DNA of 64,000 bases from Acinetobacter sp. WCHA55 (GTDB lineage Bacteria > Pseudomonadota > Gammaproteobacteria > Pseudomonadales > Moraxellaceae): positions 1,364,001-1,428,000 of the forward strand of contig NZ_CP032286.1 in assembly GCF_002165305.2 (NCBI RefSeq), written 5' to 3'. Under the pieces are notes generated by a model that did not search any database, had not been told where the DNA came from, and saw only the letters and a program-made list of their open reading frames with translations. Shown piece after piece: positions 1 to 9,638 of the stretch. The number at the start of each line of letters is the position of its first letter. The stretch's first letter is position 1. Position numbers and translations under genes: made by a program.

Positions 1-852
1 AGCTTCGTCCCAAACCACGGCATTTTTATGGTCGAGCATCTTTTCAGAAATTTCTTCGCCGCGATGCGCAGGTAAGCAATGCATAAATAAACAATCAGGA
101 TGAGCAAGATCCATAAGACGTTCATTTACTTGATAGTCTGCAAACGCAGCTTCACGAATTTTTTGCTCTTCTTCTTGGCCCATGCTTGCCCATACATCGG
201 TCACGATGAGGTCTGCATTTACGGCCGCATCTTCGGCTGAATTAACCAGTTCAGCACAATGCGCAAATTCGCTTAAAAATTCTGCTTTGGGTTCATAACC
301 TTTCGGTGCAGCAATCTTTAACTTAAAACCCCACATATGCGCAGCTTCAATATATGAATTACACATATTATTGCCATCACCAATCCATGCTACAGTTTTG
401 CCTGTGATGGGTCCACGGTGTTCAACAAAAGTTTGAACATCTGCAAGCAGTTGGCAAGGATGATGATCATCGGTCAAAGCATTAATCACAGGAACTTTTG
501 AATAAGACGCAAAACGTTCAACAATGTCATGTCCGAAAGTACGGATCATCACAATATCCAACATGCTTGAGATCACACGTGCTGAATCTTCAATAGGTTC
601 ACCACGCCCCAGTTGCGTATCTCGTGGAGAAAGAAAAATTGCGCTACCACCGAACTGGCTCATGCCTGCTTCAAACGATACACGGGTACGAGTACTCGAT
701 TTTTCAAAAATCATACCCATAACTTTACCAACAAAAGGTTGGAAGACTTCGCTATTGTGCTGTTTACGTTTCAGTTCAATACCGCGTTGCACAACTTGGT
801 TAAGTTCTAAAGTAGATAAATCGCGTAAGGTAAGAAAGTGACGTAGAGCCAT
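1..852 (-). CDS. argF: Ornithine carbamoyltransferase, 3' end outside window
   Basis: Converts ornithine and carbamoyl phosphate to citrulline in cytoplasmic arginine biosynthesis. The reading frame is open from an ATG at 852 to the window edge, about 284 residues; the family is usually about 305, so roughly 20 C-terminal residues are missing. The carbamoyl-phosphate motif SSTRTR is at residues 51-56 and the ornithine-side motif [10 protein letters not shown] is near residue 258. A catabolic paralog (arcB) is possible in principle, but no arc genes are adjacent. Confidence 0.95.
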   Translation of the reverse strand, partial: MALRHFLTLRDLSTLELNQVVQRGIELKRKQHNSEVFQPFVGKVMGMIFEKSSTRTRVSFEAGMSQFGGSAIFLSPRDTQLGRGEPIEDSARVISSMLDIVMIRTFGHDIVERFASYSKVPVINALTDDHHPCQLLADVQTFVEHRGPITGKTVAWIGDGNNMCNSYIEAAHMWGFKLKIAAPKGYEPKAEFLSEFAHCAELVNSAEDAAVNADLIVTDVWASMGQEEEQKIREAAFADYQVNERLMDLAHPDCLFMHCLPAHRGEEISEKMLDHKNAVVWDEA

Positions 853-973
853 TGTTACTCCACAATAATTGCTGAAAACTGAAATAAAAACAGAACAACA
901 ATTAGTTGTTGGTTGGTGAAAAGAAAAAAGAGAATAGATTAATATACTATATGCAAAGGAAATTGCAAAAAAA

Positions 974-1624
974 CTAGACTTTTTGATGACCTGCTAAGAA
1001 ACGATCTACGCAATAATGAACATATTCTAGATTTTCTTTTTCATTTTCTTCAACATAGATGTTCATGAGTACTCGCCACTCTAATTCGCGTACAATGCCA
1101 AAAAAAAGCTGCGCAGAATAATTTGGGTGTTCACATCGAATAATACCTATTTCATCTGCTTTGGTTAAAATGCAAGCCACGGCATCTTCAATATGTTTAG
1201 GTCCCTGTTTGTGAATATGAAAGGCCAGTTGCGGATTACGTTGTACTTGTTCCATAATGAGTCTTAAAAAAGAGGCATTCTCTGGAAGTATAAGATGCGT
1301 TTGAATGTTTAAAATGGTTTGTATTAAATAAACGCGCAAATTGCCCTTAGTAAAATCAAAAGGCATACAAATGTCTTTAAAAAACAACTCACGACGGTAG
1401 TCGCAAATTGCCGTAAAAAGACCGTCTTTATTTCCAAAATATTTGTAAATCGATGCTTTTGAACCACCCGCATGGTTCACAATATCATCAAGTGAAACTG
1501 CATCGTAGCCATGTTGCAAAAACAACTCGTTTGCACTTAATAAAAATGCAAGACAGCGTTCATGACCTCGTTTTGTGTGAGGTATGTCACGTGTAAGGGG
1601 TTCTAGTTGAACTGAGTCGTGCAT
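974..1624 (-). CDS. TetR/AcrR family transcriptional regulator
   Basis: A 216-residue DNA-binding regulator. The N-terminal helix-turn-helix lies around residues 25-70, with the family-typical run [16 protein letters not shown]. The C-terminal ligand-binding half resembles the AefR-like branch. It is transcribed away from prpB with about 250 bp between the two starts, so it could control prpBC, itself, or neither. Propionate operons in relatives usually carry a GntR- or Fis-type regulator, so a TetR neighbour is not proof of a link. The ligand is unknown. Confidence 0.85.
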   Translation of the reverse strand: MHDSVQLEPLTRDIPHTKRGHERCLAFLLSANELFLQHGYDAVSLDDIVNHAGGSKASIYKYFGNKDGLFTAICDYRRELFFKDICMPFDFTKGNLRVYLIQTILNIQTHLILPENASFLRLIMEQVQRNPQLAFHIHKQGPKHIEDAVACILTKADEIGIIRCEHPNYSAQLFFGIVRELEWRVLMNIYVEENEKENLEYVHYCVDRFLAGHQKV

Positions 1625-1802
1625 ATAACTAACAACAGCCTAATAAATGTGGATCTCTAGTTGCTATCATAGCAAAAATATGTACACATTGTTGTTTTGA
1701 GGCTTATCTGTTTACCACTAAACCTCAGTGCGTGGAAGAAAATTACACAATAAAAGAGTGAACCATGGGACTAAAGTTTTAGAGTTTTCATTCTAAAATG
1801 TC

Positions 1803-1828
1803 ATAGCCAATTCAGTCATTATGGCTAT
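1803..1828. promoter_or_regulatory. Inverted repeat upstream of prpB, possible operator
   Basis: A 7-bp perfect inverted repeat, ATAGCCA (1803-1809) and TGGCTAT (1822-1828), with a 12-nt spacer, lies 43 bp upstream of the prpB ATG. The rest of 1625-1870 holds no convincing gene. The size and position fit a repressor site for prpBC or for the divergent TetR gene. This is inference from symmetry only. Confidence 0.4.
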
Positions 1829-1870
1829 ACTCAAAACTCGAAAATTAAAGTAAATGCCGTGGAAAGGACG

Positions 1871-2755
1871 ATGACAGAACAAAAATCTGCAGGCTTAAGA
1901 TTTAGACAAGCACTAGAAGTGGAAAAACCATTACAAATTATCGGTACAGTCAATGCTTATGCAGCAATGATGGCGAAACAGGTGGGCTACAAGGCCATCT
2001 ACCTTTCGGGTGCTGGTGTAGCCAACTACTCTTATGGATTGCCTGATTTAGGCATGACCAGTCTAGATAATGTTTTGGAAGATGTACGCCGCATTACTGA
2101 GCGTGTAGACACCCCGTTGCTGGTCGATATTGACACAGGTTGGGGTGGGGCATTTAACATTGCCCGTACTGTGAAACAAATGATTGCAGCAGGCGCAGCC
2201 GCAGTTCACATCGAAGATCAAGTGGCACAAAAACGTTGTGGCCACCGCCCCAACAAAGAAATCGTCACCCAACAAGAAATGGTCGACCGTGTAAAAGCGG
2301 CTGTCGATGCCAAAACCGATTCAAACTTTGTGGTGATGGCACGTACCGATGCCCTACAAAAAGAAGGCCTACAAGCGGTGATTGACCGTGCTTGTGCTTG
2401 TGTAGAAGCTGGTGCTGATGCAATCTTTGCCGAAGCAATGACTGACATTACTATGTACAAAACCGTCTGTGATGCAGTCGGTGTTCCAGTACTGGCCAAC
2501 ATTACAGAATTTGGTGATACCCCGTACTACACCAAAGAACAACTGGCAGAACAAGGCATCTCAATGGTGCTCTACCCACTGTCACCGACTCGTGCCATGC
2601 AAAAGGCGGCACTGGAAGTCATGCATGCCATCCGTAACGACGGAACCCAAGTTAATGTGCTCGACAAAATGCAACAGCGCAAAGAACTCTACGAATTTCT
2701 GGATTACCACACCTTTGAAAACACATTAGACAAGCTGTTTAAACAGGAGAATTAA
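1871..2755 (+). CDS. prpB: Methylisocitrate lyase
   Basis: Cleaves 2-methylisocitrate to pyruvate and succinate in the 2-methylcitrate cycle that degrades propionyl-CoA. The 294-residue protein has the usual family length. The catalytic cysteine motif KRCGH is at residues 121-125 and the metal/substrate-binding VDIDTGWGG segment is near residue 85. I prefer the ATG at 1871, which has GGAAAGG just upstream, over an in-frame GTG at 1859. Two bases separate it from prpC, so the two are almost certainly one transcript. Confidence 0.95.
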   Translation: MTEQKSAGLRFRQALEVEKPLQIIGTVNAYAAMMAKQVGYKAIYLSGAGVANYSYGLPDLGMTSLDNVLEDVRRITERVDTPLLVDIDTGWGGAFNIARTVKQMIAAGAAAVHIEDQVAQKRCGHRPNKEIVTQQEMVDRVKAAVDAKTDSNFVVMARTDALQKEGLQAVIDRACACVEAGADAIFAEAMTDITMYKTVCDAVGVPVLANITEFGDTPYYTKEQLAEQGISMVLYPLSPTRAMQKAALEVMHAIRNDGTQVNVLDKMQQRKELYEFLDYHTFENTLDKLFKQEN

Positions 2756-2757
2756 AA

Positions 2758-3894
2758 ATGGCTGAAGGAAAAGTCCTCACAGGCGCAGGATTGCGCGGAC
2801 AAGTCGCGGGAAAGACAGCACTATCAACCGTAGGCAAAAGCGGAGCAGGTCTAACCTACCGCGGTTATGACGTACAAGACCTCGCTGAAAACTGCCAGTT
2901 TGAAGAAGTGGCTTACTTGATCTTCTTTGGTGAACTACCAACAGCAGCACAGCTCACTGCCTATAAAGCGAAACTCAAATCACTGCGTCAACTGCCACAA
3001 GCACTCAAAGAAGTACTTGAGCGTATCCCTGCAGACTCACACCCAATGGATGTGATGCGCACAGGTGTATCGATGCTTGGTAACCTAGAAACAGAACAAT
3101 CTTTCGTAGAACAGCAAGATGTTGCAGACCGTATTCTCGCAACACTTCCAGCAATCATTTGCTACTGGTATCGTTTTAGCCATGATGGCGTGCGTATTGA
3201 AGAAAATACCGATGACGATTCAATTGGCGCTCAATTCCTGCATTTACTACATGGTGAAAAGCCAAACGAATTGCATGAGCAGGTAATGAATGTATCTTTG
3301 ATCCTTTATGCAGAGCATGAGTTCAACGCCTCTACATTTACTGCACGTGTATGTGCTTCAACTTTATCCGATATGCATTCATGCATTACAGGTGCAATTG
3401 GTTCACTACGTGGCCCATTACACGGTGGTGCCAATGAAGCTGCGATGGAAATGATTGAAAACTGGACATCAGCTGAAGAGGCTGAGCGTGAAATGTTGGG
3501 TAAATTGGAGCGTAAAGAAAAGATCATGGGCTTTGGTCATGCAATCTACAAAGACAATGATCCGCGCAATGGCATCATTAAGATTTGGTCAGAGCGCTTA
3601 GCCAAAGACGTAGGCGATACGGTGCTTTATCCAGTATCAGTCCGCTGTGAAGAAGTGATGTGGCGTGAGAAGAAATTGTTCTGTAATGCAGACTTTTTCC
3701 ATGCATCGGCATATCACTTTATGGGTATTGCAACCAAACTATTTACCCCAATCTTCGTGATGAGTCGTGTAACAGGCTGGGCAGCACATGTGATGGAGCA
3801 GCGTGCAGACAACCGTATTATTCGACCAAGTGCGGACTATACCGGGCCTGAGCTACGTAAAGTGGTGCCGATTGAAGAACGTTCAGCAGCTTAA
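2758..3894 (+). CDS. prpC: 2-methylcitrate synthase
   Basis: Condenses propionyl-CoA with oxaloacetate. It is a citrate-synthase-fold protein of 378 residues, typical for PrpC and shorter than GltA. The catalytic histidine region GPLHGGANE is at about residues 219-227 and GFGHAIYKDNDPRN begins near residue 258. It is linked to prpB and followed directly by a strong terminator, so acnD and prpF, often next in this operon, are absent here. The first third uses more C-ending codons than the rest of the gene, a possible recombination mosaic. Confidence 0.94.
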   Translation: MAEGKVLTGAGLRGQVAGKTALSTVGKSGAGLTYRGYDVQDLAENCQFEEVAYLIFFGELPTAAQLTAYKAKLKSLRQLPQALKEVLERIPADSHPMDVMRTGVSMLGNLETEQSFVEQQDVADRILATLPAIICYWYRFSHDGVRIEENTDDDSIGAQFLHLLHGEKPNELHEQVMNVSLILYAEHEFNASTFTARVCASTLSDMHSCITGAIGSLRGPLHGGANEAAMEMIENWTSAEEAEREMLGKLERKEKIMGFGHAIYKDNDPRNGIIKIWSERLAKDVGDTVLYPVSVRCEEVMWREKKLFCNADFFHASAYHFMGIATKLFTPIFVMSRVTGWAAHVMEQRADNRIIRPSADYTGPELRKVVPIEERSAA

Positions 3895-3915
3895 TATGAA
3901 GCTTTGATAGATTAT

Positions 3916-3945
3916 AAAAAAGCCTCTTCGGAGGCTTTTTTATAT
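3916..3945 (+). terminator. Rho-independent terminator of prpBC
   Basis: Stem GCCTC/GAGGC (3922-3926 with 3931-3935), extended by A-T pairs, closes a TTCG tetraloop and is followed by a T run. Confidence 0.9.
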
Positions 3946-4081
3946 GCAATTTTTTCGTTGATTTTTATCATGGGTTAATTTTCTATAAATATTTAATTTT
4001 AATGAAATAATTGATCAATCAAAGAATAGAGTTGTTATAATCTCGCCCGTTTATTTCTTCATTTTTATTGTAATTTACGTT

Positions 4082-4543
4082 ATGAAACATAAATTTTTGT
4101 GTACATCAGCACTGTTTTTGGGGTTGACTCATTCTGCTTTCGCCATGCCATTTGACCCGCTTATTGGAACATGGAAAGTGATTGATGATCGGACCGGATA
4201 TTATATTTCAGATATTGTGATTCGTAAGAATTCTAAAACATCACAATATAGCGCAGTGGTGACCAAGTACTATCCTTTGGCTGGAGCGCCTGTGAGTGAT
4301 GTATGTAGTAAGTGTCAGGGTGGGCTTAAGGATAAACCGATTTTTGGTATGCAAGTGCTGAATGGCTTGGTGGGGGATGGAACAGGTCAAAAATTCGCAA
4401 AAGGCCAATGGTTGAATCCTCAAGATGGCCGTGTGTATAACATCAATACTGCACAGTTAAATGCTGGTAAAGATCAGATGAAGGTACAAGCCTCAGCAAA
4501 AGATGCGAAAGGCTTGAGCAACATGACATGGAAAAAGCTTTAG
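4082..4543 (+). CDS. DUF2147 family exported protein
   Basis: A 153-residue secreted protein. Residues 1-21 form a signal peptide ending in the cleavage-like SAFA. The mature part begins with PFDPLIGTWKVIDD, typical of the DUF2147 beta-barrel family found in periplasms of proteobacteria. It is a single gene between two terminators with its own upstream region. The biochemical role of the family is not established. Confidence 0.85.
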   Translation: MKHKFLCTSALFLGLTHSAFAMPFDPLIGTWKVIDDRTGYYISDIVIRKNSKTSQYSAVVTKYYPLAGAPVSDVCSKCQGGLKDKPIFGMQVLNGLVGDGTGQKFAKGQWLNPQDGRVYNINTAQLNAGKDQMKVQASAKDAKGLSNMTWKKL

Positions 4544-4562
4544 GTCTTTTGATGGTGTCGAT

Positions 4563-4600
4563 AAGGTCATCGCACTGTGACAGTGAGATGACCTTTTTTT
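4563..4600 (+). terminator. Rho-independent terminator after DUF2147 gene
   Basis: Long stem AAGGTCATC/GATGACCTT with an inner CACTG-TGA-CAGTG helix, followed by seven T residues. Confidence 0.88.
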
Positions 4601-4747
4601 GGATAAAAAAAGTTAGAGAAGGATTTTCTAGGCTTGCTGAATTCGTATAAAAAAGGAAAATCATCTTTCGGAGTGTGTGGTCAAAGAAAATGTAGCCTAT
4701 AAAATTGATGAGATGGATACCGTGAAGAGAGATGGATTTACTTAATT

Positions 4748-4766
4748 GATAATGATAACTATTATT
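4748..4766. promoter_or_regulatory. Fur box upstream of the alpha/beta hydrolase gene
   Basis: GATAATGATAACTATTATT matches the 19-bp Fur consensus at 16 positions. It ends 41 bp before the start codon, where it would overlap a promoter. It predicts iron-repressed expression. Confidence 0.8.
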
Positions 4767-4807
4767 TTATGTTAAGATTCGGTATCTCATGGCTGTATCT
4801 ATGAAAA

Positions 4808-5734
4808 ATGACTCATCTTTATAGAAAGACTTTTACTACGCTGCTCTCGCGAATTTTTGGGTTGTTGTTGGTCTTGGGTGTTAGCTTAAGCATTTATGCG
4901 AAACCTGAAATGAAACCTTTACCTGCCAATATTGCAGAAATAGGCTCAGCGTATTACAGTTTTACAGTTAAAGAATTTGCAACTAAAGATCCAAATAAAA
5001 CTTATAGTGTTTGGTTAGGTATTCCAAAGACACGGCAGAAGATGCAGAACGCTTATGCATCGGTCTTTATGCTGGATGGTAACTCTGCGATGTCCCATTT
5101 GAATGAGGATGTGCTGAAATCTTTACTGGAAAATGATGCCCCTGTATTGGTTGCCATTGGTTATAAAACCAATTTGCCATTTGCCACAGCTTTTCGTTCA
5201 GTTGACTATACTCCAGCAGACTTATTAACGGGAAAACCCGCCCAAGATCCAAGAAATCCAGAGCGAATGAGCGGGGGAAGTGCTGATTTTAGAAATGTGA
5301 TTTTGAGCGATATCGCGCCTTGGGTTGAGCAAAATGTAAAACTGGATGCACAAAAAAGAGCACTGTGGGGACATTCATACGGTGGTTTATTTGTCCTTGA
5401 TAGTTTGATTGATGGGCGTTACTTTAGTTATTTCTTTGCCGCAAGCCCGTCTCTATCTTGGGCTGATGAGCGCATGATGAAAAAAATTAGAGCTGTAAAA
5501 TTTGTCAAAGAGCCACAAAAACATGTATTGCTGATGGAAGGTGATCTTTTAACACATACAGGAGCACAGCAAAGCGCTAATTTTGATGCAAATGGCATCA
5601 ATAGAAATAGAGAAATTTTGTCTATATTCAATCAGCAAGGAGTAGAGGCTAAATTTTTAATCTATCCAAATCTAAAGCATGGTGAGGTCTTTAAAGCGTC
5701 TTTATTAGACGTGCTTTCAAATAAATTGTATTGA
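4808..5734 (+). CDS. Exported alpha/beta hydrolase, siderophore-esterase-like
   Basis: A 308-residue protein with a long N-terminal signal (hydrophobic core about residues 14-30, ending SIYA). The body is an esterase-D/IroE-like alpha/beta hydrolase: the nucleophile elbow GHSYGG is near residue 192 and the probable catalytic histidine is in LKHGEVF near the C-terminus. Proteins of this kind hydrolyse catecholate siderophores such as enterobactin in the periplasm; the Fur box supports an iron role. No siderophore receptor or synthase gene is adjacent. The start lacks a clear ribosome-binding site. The substrate is inferred, not shown. Confidence 0.78.
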   Translation: MTHLYRKTFTTLLSRIFGLLLVLGVSLSIYAKPEMKPLPANIAEIGSAYYSFTVKEFATKDPNKTYSVWLGIPKTRQKMQNAYASVFMLDGNSAMSHLNEDVLKSLLENDAPVLVAIGYKTNLPFATAFRSVDYTPADLLTGKPAQDPRNPERMSGGSADFRNVILSDIAPWVEQNVKLDAQKRALWGHSYGGLFVLDSLIDGRYFSYFFAASPSLSWADERMMKKIRAVKFVKEPQKHVLLMEGDLLTHTGAQQSANFDANGINRNREILSIFNQQGVEAKFLIYPNLKHGEVFKASLLDVLSNKLY

Positions 5735-5762
5735 TGGTATTTAAATTATCCGAACATAAAGA

Positions 5763-5787
5763 AAAGCCTGACCATAAGATCAGGCTT
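5763..5787. terminator. Bidirectional terminator
   Basis: AGCCTGA (5765-5771) pairs with TCAGGCT (5780-5786), flanked by A and T runs. It serves the hydrolase gene on plus and the acyl-CoA synthetase gene on minus. Confidence 0.8.
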
Positions 5788-5802
5788 ATATTTTAAACAA
5801 TG

Positions 5803-7440
5803 CTAAACAGGGTTCTGTTCCAGTAGTACTTGGCCATATTGGGCGCGGAGTTCACGTTTTAGCATTTTACCCGTACCGCTCAGTGGAATACTGTCGACAA
5901 AGATCACACGGTCAGGGATCTGCCATTTCGCAATTTTGTCGGTATAGTAGTCTAAAATACTTTGTTCAGTGATTGTACTTTCAGGTCGTCTCACCGCAAT
6001 AACAATTGGACGCTCATCCCATTTTGGATGTTCGGCTGCAATAACGGCTGCCATAAGAATGTCTGAATGTCCCATCGCAAGGTTTTCAAGTTCAACTGAT
6101 GAAATCCATTCGCCACCAGACTTGATTAAATCTTTAGAGCGGTCACTGATGCACAAGAAGCCGTCTTCATCTAAGGTTGCAATATCACCTGTGTCAAACC
6201 AGCCATCGGTCGTGAGGGCAGATTCATCTTTACCAAAGTAACTGTCAATAATCCAGTGCCCTTTAATTTGTAGATTTCCAATCTGCTCACCATCGCGCGC
6301 AATTTCATGGTTGCCTTTTTCTTCATCTGTAAGACGTAAATCCACGCCAAAAGGCGGACGGCCTTGAGAAAGACGTAGCTTGAAACGCTCCTGTTCAGAG
6401 AGCTGTTGATGTTTGGCTTTCAGCTGGTTGGCAGAGCCGAGTGGACTGGTTTCGGTCATGCCCCATGCATGGATGGTGTCACAGTTATAGTCATTTTTAA
6501 AGGCTGCTAACATGGATGGTGGACATGCAGAACCACCGACCACGTTACGGTTCATACTTGCCAGTTGGCTGCCTGTTTGTTTGGCTGCAGCCAGTAAGCC
6601 TTGCCAAATGGTTGGTACACCCAAAGCCACAGTCACTTTATATGTGTCAATCATGTTCACTAGACTTGGCCCATCTAGACCTGGCCCTGGCAGTACAACT
6701 GTACAACCGACCATAGCCGCTGCATAAGGCGTACCCCAAGCATTGACATGGAACATGGGTACTACAGGCAACATGATGTCATTTGCAGACAGATTTAGAG
6801 AGTCGGGGAGGCTGATGGCAAAACTATGTAAAATGGTCGAGCGATGGCTGTATAGCACACCTTTTGGATTTCCAGTTGTGCCTGAGGTATAGCACAAAGA
6901 GCTTGCAGTTTGCTCATCGAAACTTGGCCATGTGAATTGTTCAGACTCTTTGCTGATCAAGTCATCATAAAATTTCACATCGGCCATTTTTTCTGTAATA
7001 GCTTCATCAGCTGCATCTAGGCAAATAAAGTGCTCTACATGAGGTAAATGTGCTTTCACCGCAGCAATGAGTGGCGCAAAGGTTTTATCAAATAACACCA
7101 CACGATCTTGGGCATCATTGATAATAAAAATCAGTTGTTCTGGAAATAAACGTGGGTTGATGGTATGGCAAATATAGCCACTGCCAGAGATCGCATACCA
7201 AGATTCTAGGTGACGATGATTGTTCCATGCGATGGTCGCCACACGGTCACTTTGTGAAAGTCCTAAACCGTTAAGTACATTGGCAAATCGCTTCGAATTG
7301 GCTGCGACTTTGGCCCAGTTGGTTTCAGTAATACTACCGTCTGTATTTTTAGAAATAATAGCTGTATCCGCATGGTAGCGTTCTGCGTGATCAATAAGAT
7401 TGCTAATCAATAGCGGTTGAAACATCATACGTCCAAGCAT
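5803..7440 (-). CDS. Medium/long-chain fatty acid-CoA ligase, AlkK type
   Basis: Activates a fatty acid to its acyl-CoA through an acyl-adenylate. The 545-residue protein has the ATP-binding P-loop YTSGTTGNPKG at 184-194, the WGMTE adenine motif, DGWFDTGDIA, the hinge region DRSKDLIKSGGEW and a C-terminal catalytic lysine motif SGTGKMLKRELR. The N-terminus and motif spacing resemble AlkK-like synthetases used in alkane or fatty acid degradation. It stands alone, so chain-length preference cannot be read from context. Confidence 0.88.
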   Translation of the reverse strand: MLGRMMFQPLLISNLIDHAERYHADTAIISKNTDGSITETNWAKVAANSKRFANVLNGLGLSQSDRVATIAWNNHRHLESWYAISGSGYICHTINPRLFPEQLIFIINDAQDRVVLFDKTFAPLIAAVKAHLPHVEHFICLDAADEAITEKMADVKFYDDLISKESEQFTWPSFDEQTASSLCYTSGTTGNPKGVLYSHRSTILHSFAISLPDSLNLSANDIMLPVVPMFHVNAWGTPYAAAMVGCTVVLPGPGLDGPSLVNMIDTYKVTVALGVPTIWQGLLAAAKQTGSQLASMNRNVVGGSACPPSMLAAFKNDYNCDTIHAWGMTETSPLGSANQLKAKHQQLSEQERFKLRLSQGRPPFGVDLRLTDEEKGNHEIARDGEQIGNLQIKGHWIIDSYFGKDESALTTDGWFDTGDIATLDEDGFLCISDRSKDLIKSGGEWISSVELENLAMGHSDILMAAVIAAEHPKWDERPIVIAVRRPESTITEQSILDYYTDKIAKWQIPDRVIFVDSIPLSGTGKMLKRELRAQYGQVLLEQNPV

Positions 7441-7803
7441 GTATAAATATCCTTATCGTTGCTTTATTATCAAACTCTTTATTTTTTCTCAAAACATTTG
7501 CTTTGAGTATTCATTGTATTTTTATCCTAGCTTGATCCAAATTTAAATCAAGCATTGTTTCATTTTTAGCCGCATTTTTGAAAGCGATATGAAGTAGAAC
7601 GGCAAGTGAATGAAAAGCATCATTTGAAAAAAGTAAATGACCATTTGTCACTTTATGTTGTTATTCGACAAAAGACACTTGAAATTAATAAAAACTATGT
7701 TTAAAACTGTGTATAGCTCATGAGATATGAGTTGTGGGTATTTCAGGACGATATACTCGTTTTAAGAAGCAAATTTTTAAAAAATCACTTACAGGAGTTA
7801 AAA
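7441..7803. other. Intergenic stretch, no gene seen
   Basis: About 360 AT-rich bases hold the promoter of the minus-strand ligase gene and that of the plus-strand small gene. An open frame from 7720 reaches into the small gene but has no ribosome-binding site, so I do not call it. Confidence 0.5.
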
Positions 7804-7917
7804 ATGCTTCAGTTGTTTAAAAAATTATTTTGCATCCACGTTTATGAATATGAACAAATGACTGAAATAGGGGAGCATATGGAATGCCGAAAGTGCGGTG
7901 ATTCTAAAACAGACTAA
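7804..7917 (+). CDS. 37-residue zinc-ribbon-like protein
   Basis: A very small protein with a cysteine/histidine pair near the N-terminus (FCIHVYEYEQ) and a later ECRKCG pair, which together could bind one zinc. The ATG at 7804 has AGGAG six to ten bases upstream, clearly better than the earlier in-frame ATG at 7720. A strong terminator follows, so it is an independent transcription unit. The function is unknown. Confidence 0.72.
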   Translation: MLQLFKKLFCIHVYEYEQMTEIGEHMECRKCGDSKTD

Positions 7918-7932
7918 TCATCTTAAAAAAAA

Positions 7933-7955
7933 GTGAGCGCAGGCTCACTTTTTTT
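7933..7955 (+). terminator. Rho-independent terminator
   Basis: GTGAGC/GCTCAC stem, GCAG loop, seven T residues. Confidence 0.9.
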
Positions 7956-8038
7956 ATGTCTATATTTTATGGCTTAGTTTGACTGAATCCAGTCAAAATT
8001 GCTTACAATAGCCTGATCAGAGTGTTTAGCGTACCTAG

Positions 8039-8278
8039 ATGATGACTAAAAATTTTCAAGCACAGACTTATATTGTTGATGATAATCTGAGTGATACCTT
8101 AAGCTGGCTGTGTCAGCATCAAGAGTGTTTTGATTCTTTTCACTATGACGCGATTCGCCAAATATTAATTGTACGCCATGCCAATGGTGAAGATGAGATC
8201 CTCCAAGGCGATTATCTGAATGCCAGTTATGGTATTTTAATTACGGCACATAATTTTGCTCAGTCATCTGAACGTTAA
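8039..8278 (+). CDS. Hypothetical protein
   Basis: A 79-residue soluble acidic protein. No signal peptide, membrane segment or recognised motif is visible. Two adjacent in-frame ATG codons (8039 and 8042) could be the start. It is monocistronic, ends at a strong terminator and faces bioB tail to tail. Confidence 0.7.
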   Translation: MMTKNFQAQTYIVDDNLSDTLSWLCQHQECFDSFHYDAIRQILIVRHANGEDEILQGDYLNASYGILITAHNFAQSSER

Positions 8279-8293
8279 ACAGATAAAGATTAA

Positions 8294-8327
8294 AAAAGCC
8301 CCGTATTGAAATAAGGGGCTTTTTTTG
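8294..8327. terminator. Bidirectional terminator between the 79-residue ORF and bioB
   Basis: AAAAGCCCC (8294-8302) pairs with GGGGCTTTT (8315-8323); it has T runs in both orientations. Confidence 0.88.
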
Positions 8328-8347
8328 TGCACAGCAAATCTTGGGAA

Positions 8348-9337
8348 TTAGCTTGCCATGGCATCTAGGCTAAGGTCCGCCACTGTCGGTTTTGGCTTTT
8401 CAGCCACTAAACCTAATTTGGTGAACAGTTGACGGTCTTTACCTTCACCTGCATTTGGTGTAGTCAGTAGTTTCTCACCCGAGAACAATGAGTTTGCACC
8501 CGCCATAAACGCAAGCGCTTGGTCTGAGTCAGAAAGTGCTTCACGACCCGCAGATAGGCGGATATAGCTGTGCGGCATGATAATGCGCGCAACAGCAATG
8601 GTACGAATCCATTCCGTCACATCGAGCTTCTCGACATCTGCCAGAGGCGTACCTTCAATTGGAACCAACATATTGATTGGCACAGATTCTGGGTGGATTG
8701 GCATCGTTGCAAGCTCTTGCAATAAACCAATACGGTCTTCTTTCTTTTCACCTAGACCAACAATACCGCCGCTACACACTTTCATGCCTGCTTGACGGAC
8801 ATACTCTAAGGTATTTAGACGGTCATCAAAGGTACGTGTACTAATAATATGTGAATAATACTCGCGTGAAGTGTCGAGGTTATGGTTGTAATAATCTAAA
8901 CCAGCATCTTTTAAACGCCCAGCTTGAGACTCATTCAGCATCCCTAGGGTCATACAAGTCTCTAAACCGAGTGCTTTTACTTCTTTAACCATTTCTAGTA
9001 CATAAGGCATGTCGCGCTCATGTGGATTACGCCAAGCTGCGCCCATACAAAAACGAGATGAACCTGATGCTAACGCTTCCTTTGCCTCAGAGATGACTTT
9101 GTCTACAGCAATGCGTTTTTCTGCTTCAAGTTTTGAGTCATAACGTGCTGACTGAGAGCAGTATTTACAATCTTCAGGGCATTTGCCTGTTTTAATCGAC
9201 AATAAAGTACTAACTTGAATGGTGTTGGCTTGGAAATGTTGGCGATGTACGGTCTGCGCTTGAAAGACGAGATCAAGAAAGGGCTGATCATACAAAGCTT
9301 CGATTTCTTCACGCGTCCAATCATTGCGTAGGTTCAT
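8348..9337 (-). CDS. bioB: Biotin synthase
   Basis: A radical-SAM enzyme that inserts sulfur into dethiobiotin to form biotin. The 329-residue protein has the SAM-cluster cysteines C53, C57 and C60 in CPEDCKYC, followed by the conserved [10 protein letters not shown] segment and the cluster-binding SAGRE motif late in the barrel. It is a lone bio gene here; the other biotin genes are not in the window. About 300 bp upstream are free for its promoter. Confidence 0.97.
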   Translation of the reverse strand: MNLRNDWTREEIEALYDQPFLDLVFQAQTVHRQHFQANTIQVSTLLSIKTGKCPEDCKYCSQSARYDSKLEAEKRIAVDKVISEAKEALASGSSRFCMGAAWRNPHERDMPYVLEMVKEVKALGLETCMTLGMLNESQAGRLKDAGLDYYNHNLDTSREYYSHIISTRTFDDRLNTLEYVRQAGMKVCSGGIVGLGEKKEDRIGLLQELATMPIHPESVPINMLVPIEGTPLADVEKLDVTEWIRTIAVARIIMPHSYIRLSAGREALSDSDQALAFMAGANSLFSGEKLLTTPNAGEGKDRQLFTKLGLVAEKPKPTVADLSLDAMAS

Positions 9338-9582
9338 AATGGCGATCCATTTTTAATTCTAACTTGTATACATCATACATTTAACGTGCCAACTTAAAAG
9401 GCATTATTGCTCAGTTTTAATAGTATCTCCCGATTGTTTTTCTAATTTTATCTTTTTATGAGATTATGAGAATAGTTGCAAAGTTGAGCACTTTTCTCGA
9501 AATTTGGCTGCAAAATTCTATTTCTATGAATTTTAAGATGTTTTGAAAATGTAGCTAAATAAATAAAATAGATAAAATTATG

Positions 9583-9600
9583 CAAGCAACTGGTTGCTTG
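9583..9600 (-). terminator. Inverted repeat, probable queG terminator
   Basis: CAAGCAAC and GTTGCTTG form a tight 8-bp repeat. Read on the minus strand it follows the queG stop and is followed by an AT-rich tract. The rest of 9338-9638 shows only the bioB upstream region and no gene. Confidence 0.55.
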
Positions 9601-9638
9601 ATTAAACCCTTTTGGATGGAGTGTGTCCGAAGCAAGTT

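Noticed and set aside
7720..7803. Longer 65-residue version of the zinc-ribbon-like gene
   Set aside because: The upstream ATG has no ribosome-binding site, while ATG 7804 has AGGAG.
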